64,000 nt of DNA from Natrinema soli (GTDB taxonomy: Archaea > Halobacteriota > Halobacteria > Halobacteriales > Natrialbaceae): assembly GCF_028618695.1 (NCBI RefSeq), contig NZ_JAQIVI010000034.1:26843-90842 (forward strand), given 5' to 3'. Positions within the stretch are counted from its first letter, which is position 1. Every line of letters starts with the position of its first letter. Below are positions 34,841 to 43,333 of the stretch, one piece after another. Below the pieces are notes generated by a model. That model was not told the DNA's origin, did not search any database, and was given only the letters and a program-made list of their open reading frames with translations. Made by a program: the position numbers and the translations under genes.

Positions 34841-35397
34841 AAGCCGCCCTGAGGCCCCGAGAAAACGTCGAAGACGCAGACTGGCTTCACTTGACAGAGG
34901 GTGAAGAAGTGCAGTGGTCTGGGCGGCCGTCGCGATTCACGATCCTGTTCTCGATCATCGGTGGCCTCTTATTCGTGCTCGGCGGGATCGTTGGCACAGT
35001 GGTCCTTCAGTCAGTGCTTGCCGGGCAAGCGCTGCTGGCGTGGGTTGGATTCCTCCCGCTTGTCCTCACTGTGGTCGGCGTGATGATCGTCGGGAAGACG
35101 TATTTGGAGTGGCTGCGGCTGCTGTACGTGATTACCGACGAAGAGATTTACGTCAAATATGGGCTCATCTCCCGAGACGTTACCCAGATCCGTCTCGATC
35201 GCGTCCAGAACACTGGCTACGAGCAAACGATCCTCGAGCGGATACTCTCGTTTGGCGATGTACGCGTATACACCGCCGGGACGAGCACCGAGGACCTTAC
35301 ATTCCGAAATGTGCCGGATCCCGAGCGGATCAAATCGACGCTGACACAACTGCTCAGCGAACAGAGCAGGGCAGATACTACCACACAACCGACTTAG
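34831..35397 (+). CDS. PH-domain membrane protein, YdbS/DUF304-like (188 aa)
   Basis: Two transmembrane helices (about residues 38-60 and 68-90) are followed by a bacterial-type PH domain (bPH2): YVITDEEIYVKYGLISRDVTQIRLDRVQN and the TFRNVPDPERI end are typical. Such proteins are membrane-bound with the PH domain in the cytosol; their partners are unknown. Length is normal for a single-domain member. It ends just before a long non-coding region that leads to the ParA locus. Confidence 0.85.
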   Translation: MSLKAALRPRENVEDADWLHLTEGEEVQWSGRPSRFTILFSIIGGLLFVLGGIVGTVVLQSVLAGQALLAWVGFLPLVLTVVGVMIVGKTYLEWLRLLYVITDEEIYVKYGLISRDVTQIRLDRVQNTGYEQTILERILSFGDVRVYTAGTSTEDLTFRNVPDPERIKSTLTQLLSEQSRADTTTQPT

Positions 35398-35489
35398 CTC
35401 TTCTCTGTTGTTTCGCTTCTCAGACCGATGATATAGCGTTCGCGGCCGCGGTCGACGAGGAAGGCGGCGGCTCGCATCGTTTTGGACAT
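35394..35489 (-). CDS. Possible micro-ORF or gene fragment (31 aa)
   Basis: On the minus strand a short frame, MSKTMRAAAFLVDRGRERY and twelve more residues, converges on the PH gene and overlaps its stop. The composition is coding-like but nothing supports expression. It may be the tail of a lost gene. Confidence 0.25.
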   Translation of the reverse strand: MSKTMRAAAFLVDRGRERYIIGLRSETTEKS

Positions 35490-36300
35490 ATTGCGTTTCC
35501 TATTGGAAACCCTATAGACCCAAACGCACGTCACACACAGAATTGCCCATAGTTATTCTGATCTACTGGCTGTAGCTATTCCTATAGGATATACTATTGC
35601 TGAAGAACCCGGGCGATTTCGGCGATCACGACGAGCAAATCCGATCGGCAAACAAGATTCGAAACAGTGCCGATAAGCCTACCGCGACTTCCCGATTTTG
35701 CTGACAGGGAAACCTAATCCTATAACAGATACAACGGATTACTCGATTCAGAGACGATCTCTGACTATATGCAACTCGCACAGGAATTCTATGAGAGGCG
35801 ATCTTATCCCATCGAGTTACACACTGACCAATAGCCCGGACGGATCTCGCACGGGCTCAAGGACTACTTATCACTCGGCAGCTCAAACTCCCAAATTGAA
35901 CAACGGAGCGCCCGGCGTAGCGTGGGCAACGACTGACGCCGGACGGGATGAGCAGACGTCGCGCATGGCCACGCGACAGTTGGGACTATCACGACCACTG
36001 ATAAGGACTCTATGGCCCGATATCGGGGGCCTTGAAAAAGCCCGCCGATAGATGACTGGGGGGAGTTGGCGGGACACGTCGCGATGGGATGAGACGCGAC
36101 AGATGTACAGAGGGTCGCAACCGGGTTGAGTTCACTGCCAACAGAAATTGGTTCGTGACGGTTGCCACCACAACGGCTATGCCTCGCTAGTCGAAAGCCA
36201 GCGCTGGCCGTCACGTCTGCCGGTCGCTCGAAGGTTGCTTTGTTGCCCCCTGTCGAGACCGACCGTCACGGTGGCGGCTTTTGAAGCGGCGAATAGTACC
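35490..36300. other. Long non-coding region upstream of the ParA locus
   Basis: About 800 bases carry no convincing gene on either strand. AT-rich parts (35500-35620) include near-repeats of CCTATAG (35510, 35582). Together with the palindromes further on and the partition gene, this is where a replication origin or centromere could lie, but no Orc1/Cdc6 or Rep gene is in the window. Confidence 0.45.
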
Positions 36301-36486
36301 GTATTACTCGAGGATAGACTATCTTACTCGTAAGTAATACTGTATTACCGGAGCAAACCACAAGACGGCACCGTTACAGACGACTGTAACAGATACTTGG
36401 AACAGACGACTGTGCCAGAAGTGTGTACCAGAGAATTGTACCAGTTGCCTGAAACAGATTTATGTATGTATTGACTGTACCGTCTG
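36301..36486 (+). repeat. Palindromes and direct repeats upstream of parA
   Basis: GTTACAGACGACTGTAAC (36373-36390) is a perfect 7-base inverted repeat around ACGA. A near copy, GGAACAGACGACTGTGCC, stands at 36399-36416, 26 bases on. TGTACCAG occurs at 36424-36431 and 36437-36444. GTATTACT (36301-36308) is inverted as AGTAATAC (36333-36340). Such arrays usually bind a partition or autoregulatory protein. Confidence 0.65.
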
Positions 36487-36489
36487 TTG

Positions 36490-37479
36490 ATGATATCTGT
36501 AGTCGTCTACTCGGAATCGGGCGGGACGTTCAAAACCACCACCACGGCGAACCTTGCGGTCAGCCTCGAGCGGATGGGGCTCGACGCCTGCGTGATCGAC
36601 TTAGATCCACAGGAGGGCAACTTGACGAGTCTGTTCGACGTGGGCGAGAATCGTAGCGATTCAGACGCCGACAACCTCGTGAGACACATCCTCGAAATGC
36701 CGGACGGCGACTTCGAGGACCTTATCGAGACCTCTGAGGAAGGCGTCGACGTGATTCCGAGCCATGACATGCTCGGTGACTTCACGTCGAACCTCGAGCA
36801 AAAGATCGCCTACGAGACGGGCATGAAGGACATGACTCGCGACGAGTTCCCGCGCTTCGAACTGCTGTATGATCTGCTGTGGAACGAACAGCAGCTACAG
36901 GATCAGTACGACGCGGTACTCATCGACCCGAACGCTCGTGCCGAGGACTTGCTGTACAACGCGATCTACGCGCTGCGAACGCTCGTCGCGCCGGTCAAGC
37001 CCGCGGGAAAAGGAAATCTCAGTCTCGACGGACTCGAGGAAATGGTTGAGAACATGAGCGACCAACTGGATATCGAAGTCGGCCTGTCGTGTGTCGTGCC
37101 GACGGCGATCGGCCAGACGAACGCTCACACGCAGTACACCAAACAGTTCGAAAACAACGATATGTATTCGACGCCGGTTGCGATACCTGCCCGTGAAAGC
37201 CTCATGGACGCCATGTGGGAGGCCCGCGGGTCGGCGTACAAAGTGATCGAAGAACGGTGGAAAACCTTCGAACAAGACGGCGAAATGGTCAGCGAGCCCG
37301 GCAAACGTGGCGTCTACGACCGCGAACTCGAGACGCTTCGAGATATCTACGAGCTGGCTGCGTTCGTCGCAACCGAGACCTTCGACGCCGAGGTTGATCC
37401 GCGACTCACGCTGGATATTGACGACCACGGCGAGCGGACGTTCACCATTGACGACGCCGAACGCGAGGTGACGGCCTAA
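36490..37479 (+). CDS. ParA/Soj-family partition ATPase (329 aa)
   Basis: Haloarchaeal ParA has a deviant Walker A, here SESGGTFKTTTTANLA (Lys15), then CVIDLDPQEGNL and Walker B AVLIDPNARAE. These ATPases separate plasmid or chromosome copies. The start is set at the ATG at 36490 (MISVVVYSES); a TTG three bases earlier is also possible. Palindromic repeats directly upstream are probably its binding or regulatory sites. The next gene overlaps the stop and is probably the partner. Its presence suggests the window belongs to an extrachromosomal replicon or an integrated one. Confidence 0.9.
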   Translation: MISVVVYSESGGTFKTTTTANLAVSLERMGLDACVIDLDPQEGNLTSLFDVGENRSDSDADNLVRHILEMPDGDFEDLIETSEEGVDVIPSHDMLGDFTSNLEQKIAYETGMKDMTRDEFPRFELLYDLLWNEQQLQDQYDAVLIDPNARAEDLLYNAIYALRTLVAPVKPAGKGNLSLDGLEEMVENMSDQLDIEVGLSCVVPTAIGQTNAHTQYTKQFENNDMYSTPVAIPARESLMDAMWEARGSAYKVIEERWKTFEQDGEMVSEPGKRGVYDRELETLRDIYELAAFVATETFDAEVDPRLTLDIDDHGERTFTIDDAEREVTA

Positions 37480-37892
37480 TGCCGATGAAAAAGGGTTCGG
37501 GAAGTCTCGATTTCAGCGGTGACGACTCAGACGAACCCGACGACGACCCTCGGCGACCCGACTCGAGTGACGACGGCCGCGGCGATCGTGCCGACCCACA
37601 GTCCGAACCGACGACCACCGAACCGGAACCCGAACCCGACGACGAGCACGAGTATCCGTACTTCGTCCGTCGGAGCAAGGTCGGAGACGAGCGCGACGAG
37701 CGAATCGAGGTCCACCTTCGGAGCGACGTGAGCGACCAGGAGTCGGCGTTTCGCAACGACCTCGCGGACGCCCTCGAGACAGGCGAGGTATCGAAAACGG
37801 ACGCTCGGGAGTTCGCACTGAAATACGCTTTCGAGAATCCCGAAGCGGTCGCCGAACTCATGCGATCGGAAGGGTACGGGATTACGGATTAG
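37479..37892 (+). CDS. Probable ParA partner, acidic protein (137 aa)
   Basis: The start overlaps the parA stop (TAATG), so it is translationally coupled. Residues 1-60 are an extremely acidic, Pro-rich disordered tail (EPEPEPDDEHEYPYF). Residues 60-135 form a helical domain (DQESAFRNDLADALETGEV, TDAREFALKYAFENPEAV). This layout, a disordered arm plus a small domain downstream of ParA, fits a partition adaptor such as a centromere-binding protein. I recognise no ParB domain, so this is inferred from position. Confidence 0.6.
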   Translation: MPMKKGSGSLDFSGDDSDEPDDDPRRPDSSDDGRGDRADPQSEPTTTEPEPEPDDEHEYPYFVRRSKVGDERDERIEVHLRSDVSDQESAFRNDLADALETGEVSKTDAREFALKYAFENPEAVAELMRSEGYGITD

Positions 37893-37944
37893 ATGGCACC
37901 AATTCCTATCTTACCTTTTTAGTCAATCGAGTTGATGTAAGACT

Positions 37945-38421
37945 ATGGTCCAGATTGAGATGTACGCACAGACAGTAGCCATTTTCTGGGGGCTGATACT
38001 GTTCGGTATAAAGTGGTCTGCGATCGGTCTAGCAGCGATCCTCGGAACGGACAAGATCGGCTCCTACTGTGGTATAGAGTCACAAGATCCGGCCTTAATC
38101 AGGGAGTTAGGCGAGAGATGGCTGGACAACATCACAGCTCCAGTTAGTAGGAAAATCGGCACTCCGAATCCGACAGCTCGGGTTGATCGTGTTCTCCATG
38201 CAGTGATCGTCGCAGCGATTACGATAAGCTTCACAACGCTGTTCCAACTTATCACGATCCCTGCCGCTGCGGGTGCCTCAATTGCGTCTGCCCATCTTCT
38301 TGGTAGCACATTCAGTGTGACGACCGTCTCGCTCCATCTCGTTGCGATTTCGATGCTGCTCGCGTTGGGGCTTTTCACGCATCTCAACGGCCAAATCCAA
38401 GAAGGGGCGCGCTACGCCTAA
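37945..38421 (+). CDS. Small membrane protein of unknown function (158 aa)
   Basis: Four hydrophobic segments are visible: residues 8-33, 84-106, 106-122 and 128-145. Between the first and second is a soluble loop with a conserved-looking DPALIRELGERWLDN. No motif or family is recognised. It has its own start 50 bases after the parA partner and could share the operon. It ends where a fragment on the opposite strand begins. Confidence 0.6.
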   Translation: MVQIEMYAQTVAIFWGLILFGIKWSAIGLAAILGTDKIGSYCGIESQDPALIRELGERWLDNITAPVSRKIGTPNPTARVDRVLHAVIVAAITISFTTLFQLITIPAAAGASIASAHLLGSTFSVTTVSLHLVAISMLLALGLFTHLNGQIQEGARYA

Positions 38422-38425
38422 TCCG

Positions 38426-38570
38426 GTCACTCGTACTCGCCGGCCAGATTCCGCTGGCCGCCCTCGCGCTGTGCCCGATCGTCTCGCGCAGCGGCGACGT
38501 TCGCTTCGGTGTAGGTCTTACAGCCGTCGTACTCCGCGTTCCGGTCGGCACCACGGTGAAGCGTGTTCAA
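38426..38570 (-). pseudogene. 3' fragment of an unrecognised gene
   Basis: On the minus strand the last about 47 codons of a gene remain: NAEYDGCKTYTEANVAAARD and a Gly/Asn-rich end. No start codon or upstream continuation is visible. It is probably the tail of a haloarchaeal gene cut off when the neighbouring segment was inserted. Confidence 0.35.
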
Positions 38571-38791
38571 TCGGTGACGTCTTCCCGGCTCGTCAATCAA
38601 AACCGACAGGCTGCACCGTCTCCAGGAAAATCGTGCTACTCGTTCAGATTAAACCGCGGAAGTAGGATTAAGCGTGTATGTTTAGAATTCCGAAACCCAC
38701 GACCATTACACACGGCTATAGGAAAGGTGAATCGGTACTGGATCGTTAGCGTTCTGCTATCATCTTCACTTTCTGCAACTTCATCTGATTC

Positions 38792-38797
38792 TTATAT
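38792..38797 (+). promoter_or_regulatory. TATA box of the lipoprotein gene
   Basis: TTATAT is centred 30 bases before the ATG at 38825, fitting a leaderless transcript. Confidence 0.45.
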
Positions 38798-38824
38798 TGG
38801 ACTCGATGGTATAACCTTTCTCAG

Positions 38825-39508
38825 ATGAACCGAAGACAGGTCGTGCAACTAGTTGCATTGGGAGGTCTTACTCTCCCGCTCGCTGGCTGCACGAACAATG
38901 CAGCTGAGGATAATGACACTGCTGATGGCAACGGAAACAGTACGGTGAACGAAGAGGAGGAAGAGACTCCGGACGGACCGGAGGAGCAGAAATTTTCCGG
39001 CACAGGACCGGAGGCCAGCAACGACGTTTCTATCCAGGGTGGTCTCATCGTTGTTGACGCTACGCATGAAGGGGAAGATGACTTTGAAGTCCGTCTCATT
39101 CCCGAGAACAGCGACGCTGGCAAGGTGTTTGCCGACTCATCAGGAACATACGCTGGACAGACAGCCCGCCATATCGATGAAGGGACCTACCAACTTAGCG
39201 TCGTCGCCGATGGTGGCTGGGAGGTGACCATCAAACAGCCACGTCCGACCAGTGGAGAAAGCCCGCCCCTCTCCATCAACGGCACTGGAAATGAGGTCCA
39301 CGGTCCCTTTGAGTTCGTCGGCACCCACCAGCCCTCCGGCGACTGCGATGGGGAGCGCATTAGTGTCAATGTCCTCTCGCCGACGGGTGACTCCCGCGCG
39401 TTTGTGTTCCACGAAGACAGCATCAACAATCCATCTGCGTTTGATTACGAGGGGGTCGGCTATATAGAGATTAAATCTGACGGCGAGTGGTCGATTGAGA
39501 TCGAATAG
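38825..39508 (+). CDS. Secreted lipoprotein of unknown function (227 aa)
   Basis: The N-terminus MNRRQVVQLVALGGLTLPLAGC carries a twin-Arg-like start and a lipobox ending at Cys22, so the mature protein is lipid-anchored outside the membrane. An acidic, low-complexity linker (residues 24-58) precedes an all-beta domain (about 60-225) with FSGTGPEASNDV, then DDFEVRLIPEN and a final YIEIKSDGEWSIEIE. Similar beta domains occur in many haloarchaeal surface lipoproteins of unknown role. It is transcribed alone from a TATA box at 38792. Confidence 0.8.
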   Translation: MNRRQVVQLVALGGLTLPLAGCTNNAAEDNDTADGNGNSTVNEEEEETPDGPEEQKFSGTGPEASNDVSIQGGLIVVDATHEGEDDFEVRLIPENSDAGKVFADSSGTYAGQTARHIDEGTYQLSVVADGGWEVTIKQPRPTSGESPPLSINGTGNEVHGPFEFVGTHQPSGDCDGERISVNVLSPTGDSRAFVFHEDSINNPSAFDYEGVGYIEIKSDGEWSIEIE

Positions 39509-39621
39509 GTCCTATCTCTTTTATAGATTTATCTGTAATTTACACAGCAGAGGTATTTGACAATCGTTTTTGGAGCTACCAAGTAGTCGATGGCTGCAGT
39601 AACTTAGTCACAGCAATCGGC

Positions 39622-40185
39622 TTACTTTATTCCCATCGCAGTTGCCTTCTCTATGATCGCCAGCGCAACCGCCGACGCATTGCGGACGATGCGGGGTGAG
39701 AGGTACCGGTTCACGCGGACGGCGTCGCGCTCAAACACCTCTGAGAACTGCGACGGCAGCCTGATGCCGACCATGGTGACGAGGATAAACATCGTCACAA
39801 CGGCGAGCGTGACGCCACTAGCCAGGACTTGGAGCGGGATGTTCAGGAACACCGTCGCCACCGACGCGGCATACAGGACTAGGAGCACGTAGATCGGTTC
39901 TCCGTTCCGGTTCTCTCGACCGACCCAGCGCGGGAGGATACCGTCCGTAGTGGCAGCCTTCAGCAGACGGATGTACACGGCCAGACAGCCGATGACAGTC
40001 GTGATACCCGCAAGCGCCGGCGCCGGCAACAACCAACAGTTCGGCGCTCAGGTACTGCTGAGTGACGTACGCTAACGTCTGTCCAGCAAGGTCAGTCTGT
40101 GAGACTAATCCAACGCTGATGAGCGTTATCAGGAAGACAGCGGCGATGTTTGTGAACGCGGCGAACTCAATGGATCGGTCATGTC
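39622..40185 (-). pseudogene. Amino-acid/polyamine (APC) permease fragment, frameshifted
   Basis: The minus strand encodes the C-terminal part of an APC-superfamily transporter in two frames. First comes AAFTNIAAVFLITLISVGLV and LAYVTQQYLSAELLVV; then, after a shift near 40025, TTVIGCLAVYIRLLKAATTD, PRWVGRENRNGEPIY and several membrane helices to 39622. The first half of the protein is missing, so it cannot function. Confidence 0.65.
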
Positions 40186-40411
40186 GCAAAGCGGTCTAGA
40201 GTTTTGGATTGGGTGAGAAATGATCGTTCACGATACGCTCCTCTAATGCTCTTAGAATTCCGTGCACCCAGTGCACGCTGTTGCAATGCCGTGGTCGGCA
40301 GTGGTGTGAAAGCTTCTGTACCACACCCGGAGACAATAGACAGCTTTGTGGCGCGATCAATTAATTGTACTTGAGAAGCATTCCACAGTGCACGGAATGA
40401 GTCCTGATACC

Positions 40412-40669
40412 TCACCCAGTTTTGCTTTCGTGCCTCAATTCGGACTCTTCGGCTTTCTTTTCTGTCGGCGTCGAGGTATCGACCGCGGCCTCGGTCTCGC
40501 TCTCGCTTGCTAAATACGCTAACCCACCGACGCATAGTAATATAAAAACACTCCCAAGTGCTGCTATCGCCCCGATACCATTCTGGAAGAATATCCCTCC
40601 CACGACAATTACGGCACCGAGAACCATACTGAGGAGCAAGGCAGTGTATACTAGGGTTTCGTTGGCCAT
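40412..40669 (-). CDS. Small two-helix membrane protein (85 aa)
   Basis: Two transmembrane helices (residues 6-30 and 32-52) are followed by a charged, Glu/Thr-rich cytoplasmic tail. The topology resembles small partners of transporters. It lies upstream of the broken APC permease in the same direction and may once have been co-transcribed with it. No family is recognised. Confidence 0.55.
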   Translation of the reverse strand: MANETLVYTALLLSMVLGAVIVVGGIFFQNGIGAIAALGSVFILLCVGGLAYLASESETEAAVDTSTPTEKKAEESELRHESKTG

Positions 40670-41026
40670 GAGAAATGGTAGGGGACAGAGAGTGATAAAC
40701 GTTCACACGGGCCAGAGATCTCGACGCTTTTTATCGGAAGCTGAGCCCAATCGCGGCGATGCGAACCCCACAAGAAGACTTCCCCGCCGTCGAGGCGCTC
40801 GTCGAATACCACCCGGGTCGAAAAAGGAGGTCCAACCCGAACGGGCGGCTCGAGCGTAGGTGCTGGCCGGCGAGATCGCCGCGAGTCACGGGCCGGGTAT
40901 CGGGGATGCGCTTTCGCAGCGGGATAGCGGTGAAGTCCGAACTGCCACGTTAGCTCTCGAGGCGGTACAAATAACCACAAGAGAGGGAATGCGGGAAAGT
41001 AGGCCTATTTGACAGACAGATGGCGA
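40670..41026. other. Gene-poor stretch
   Basis: A frame from 40759 begins MRTPQEDFPAVEALVEYHPG, which looks coding for about 20 residues, then becomes Arg/Ser-rich and noise-like; it may be a gene scrap. Nothing else was seen before the next promoter. Confidence 0.4.
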
Positions 41027-41034
41027 TTTATAGG
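41027..41034 (+). promoter_or_regulatory. TATA box of the stress-protein gene
   Basis: TTTATAGG is centred about 24 bases before the ATG at 41054. Confidence 0.45.
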
Positions 41035-41053
41035 TCGGGTGCCAATATCTACC

Positions 41054-41479
41054 ATGGTGCGCAATATCCTCGTTCCAGTTGACCATTCAAGTCAGTCAAC
41101 TAAAGCGCTCGAATATGCTCTACAAGAATATTCGGATGACAACCTTACAGTCCTCCACGTGATCGACGTCAATCAAATCGCCATGTACGGCGACGAAGGT
41201 TATCGCTTTAATGAAGAGTACATCCAACAACTACGCAACAGAGCGGAAGAACTACTCGAGCGCACTCGTCAAACTGCAGTCGACCATGGGACTGTCATTG
41301 AAACCGAACTCGAGACGGGGCTACCAATTCAGACAATTCATGAGTATATAGATGAGAATGATATCGATCACGTCGTCATGGGGAGCCATGGACGGTCCGG
41401 TGCCAGTCGTATCCTCCTTGGAAGCGTTGCGGAGGCCGTGACACGGCGCTCACCAGTTCCAGTGACTATTGTTCGGTAA
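41054..41479 (+). CDS. Universal stress protein, UspA family (141 aa)
   Basis: The single-domain Usp fold is clear: MVRNILVPVDHSSQSTKALE at the start, and the ATP-binding motif GSHGRSGASRILLGSVAEAV (G-x2-G-x9-G-S) near residues 113-132. Usp proteins bind ATP or AMP and respond to stress; the exact role varies. The start at 41054 matches the family and lies just after a TATA box, so a leaderless transcript is likely. Another intact member is at 56551, and a broken one at 48935. Confidence 0.92.
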   Translation: MVRNILVPVDHSSQSTKALEYALQEYSDDNLTVLHVIDVNQIAMYGDEGYRFNEEYIQQLRNRAEELLERTRQTAVDHGTVIETELETGLPIQTIHEYIDENDIDHVVMGSHGRSGASRILLGSVAEAVTRRSPVPVTIVR

Positions 41480-41570
41480 TTCTTCTCACTCCTTTACTTC
41501 GTGTAGACGCTCTCCAGACACCCGGCCGTCTACTATAACCGTTCGGCGGCTCAGACTGTCGTGTAGACGA

Positions 41571-41765
41571 ATGCTCCACTGCGAACACCGAGACGACGAC
41601 TGTCCCAAGTTGGCCGCCAAACGGATGCTCGTGTACTTCCGCGAGACAGGGTCGCTGAACGAGGAATACTACTGCGAGGATCACGCCCTCGAGCGACTGT
41701 CGCGTCTCGAGTACGACGACTTGGTGGAGGTGGGGGCGCTCGACGACTACGATACGGCCGGCTGA
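41571..41765 (+). CDS. Small acidic protein with possible zinc site (64 aa)
   Basis: Starting MLHCEHRDDDCPKLAAKRML, the peptide has Cys4, His6 and Cys11, plus a second cluster YYCEDHALE, so four metal ligands are available. The rest is acidic. The start is chosen to include the first ligands; the upstream frame is Ser/Arg-rich and unlikely. No family is known to me. It stands alone between the stress protein and the recombinase. Confidence 0.55.
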   Translation: MLHCEHRDDDCPKLAAKRMLVYFRETGSLNEEYYCEDHALERLSRLEYDDLVEVGALDDYDTAG

Positions 41766-42019
41766 CCGGTTCGGTTTGGACCCCTTCGTTTCGTGTACGG
41801 TCTCCAGAGTGTGTCTGACGTTGATTTTCGGCTGATCTATACCTAGCGGAAGTAGAAGAACATCCATATAGCGCTATACAGTATATAGTTTGAGATACTG
41901 TACTGTAGACCACTCGAACGTACCGAAAACAAGCGATTTAGGCCCTATTCATGTTACTTGTCTAAAGAGCAGTTTAACCAAGGGACTTTACTAGGGTCGA
42001 TACTGTACCCCACATACGA
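41766..42019. other. Gap before the recombinase gene
   Basis: No gene was seen. The AT-rich part, 41870-41960, probably contains the recombinase promoter. I looked for a tRNA-like or repeated attachment site and found none. Confidence 0.45.
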
Positions 42020-43162
42020 ATGTCTTCTCCCAGCAAGAGACGGCGTAACTCCGAGGGTACGACCGTCCACAAAGCGGTCACAGACTACCTGAAATACAAG
42101 ATCAAAGCCGACGGCTCGGAGACGACCATGCGCTCGCCGCTGGTTGCGTTCGCCGACCACTGCAAGGACAAACGTGGTGTCGATCGCGTAGACGAGCTGA
42201 CCGACCAGGATCTCCGCGACTACAGTGAGACCCTATACGACCGGTCCAAGATCAACGAGGAACTCGCGGCGTCGACGGCACAGACGTACTTCGCCTACGT
42301 CCGGGCGTTCCTTTCGTGGTGTGTCCGCGAACAGCACCTCGAGACGAATCCCGCGAACACGAATACGGCAATGGACCCGCTTCCCCAAGACGACGGGAAG
42401 CGAAAGACACAGTACTGGAGCAAGGACGACCGAAAGCAACTCGAGGCCTACGCAACCAAGCGCGTCGACATGGCGCTTGAGGGGACCATCCGCACCGACA
42501 CAAAGACGGCGATGCGCGACCGGGCGATCGTGGTGATGCTCGGCGGGACCGGCGCTCGTGGGGCCGAGCTGTTCGCCGATCCGAAAGACGAGAAACGGCC
42601 CGGGCTCTGCTGGTCGGACGTCGATTTCGAAAAGCGGCTCATCGAAGTGTACGGAAAGTCTCGCGAGTACGAAGACGCACCGTTTCCCGAAAGCGTTCAT
42701 AGCGTCCTCGAGCGCTGGTACGACTACCTCGAGCCGCCGACCGACGAGTGGCCTGTGTTCCCGACTGGCCACTACAGATCGAAAAAGGATGTACTCGAGG
42801 CGATACTCGGCGAGGAACGGGTATCTTCCGCACTCGAGTCTCGGGGTGACGAGGGAAAGACTACGGTCCTCGAGCGGCTACACCGGGAACACGAGGTGCC
42901 GCCGCCGTCAATCTCGAAAGAGGGCGTTCGCCGGTTGTTGAAACGACTCACGGAAGAGGCGAACATCGATCCTGACGGCGACTACGATTATCTCACACTG
43001 CACGGCGCACGACGGGCGCTTGGGCGCGACCTGTACGCCAGCGGCATGTCTGAAAAAGCCCAAGAGGCGTTACGTCACAAATCGATCGAAACCACTCACG
43101 AGTCGTACACGGACCTACAAATGAAGGACGTGTCCGACAGTATCGATGAGGTACGGGAGTAG
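42020..43162 (+). CDS. Tyrosine recombinase/integrase (380 aa)
   Basis: An N-terminal SAM-like core-binding domain (about residues 15-110) is followed by the catalytic domain. The active-site set is complete: Arg180 (GTGARGAEL), Lys213, His328 and Arg331 (LHGARRAL), His353 (LRHKSIETT) and Tyr363 (HESYTDL). Such enzymes integrate plasmids and viruses or resolve replicon multimers. The gap between Lys and the second His is longer than usual, with an insertion about residues 245-300. Near a ParA locus, a role in plasmid maintenance or integration is plausible. No attachment site was found. Confidence 0.9.
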   Translation: MSSPSKRRRNSEGTTVHKAVTDYLKYKIKADGSETTMRSPLVAFADHCKDKRGVDRVDELTDQDLRDYSETLYDRSKINEELAASTAQTYFAYVRAFLSWCVREQHLETNPANTNTAMDPLPQDDGKRKTQYWSKDDRKQLEAYATKRVDMALEGTIRTDTKTAMRDRAIVVMLGGTGARGAELFADPKDEKRPGLCWSDVDFEKRLIEVYGKSREYEDAPFPESVHSVLERWYDYLEPPTDEWPVFPTGHYRSKKDVLEAILGEERVSSALESRGDEGKTTVLERLHREHEVPPPSISKEGVRRLLKRLTEEANIDPDGDYDYLTLHGARRALGRDLYASGMSEKAQEALRHKSIETTHESYTDLQMKDVSDSIDEVRE

Positions 43163-43333
43163 TCTATCCTATCGAATAGTTTTCTGACCACTCCAGCTGC
43201 AAGTACATTGAGTGAAAGACGATGGCGACGAACCTCGCTCCCGGAACTGGCAGCCAGCTTCGAGAGCTCACATGGAAGCACATCGTCCATAACCTCACGC
43301 AGGCGGCGAGTTAGAGCTCACCGTTCTATAGGC

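Noticed and set aside
36301..36486. CRISPR array
   Set aside because: The repeats are few, short, imperfect and palindromic with unequal spacing, and no cas gene is near; a partition or operator site fits better.
42020..43330. tRNA gene as integrase attachment site
   Set aside because: I looked on both sides of the recombinase gene for a tRNA-like cloverleaf and a matching direct repeat and found neither.
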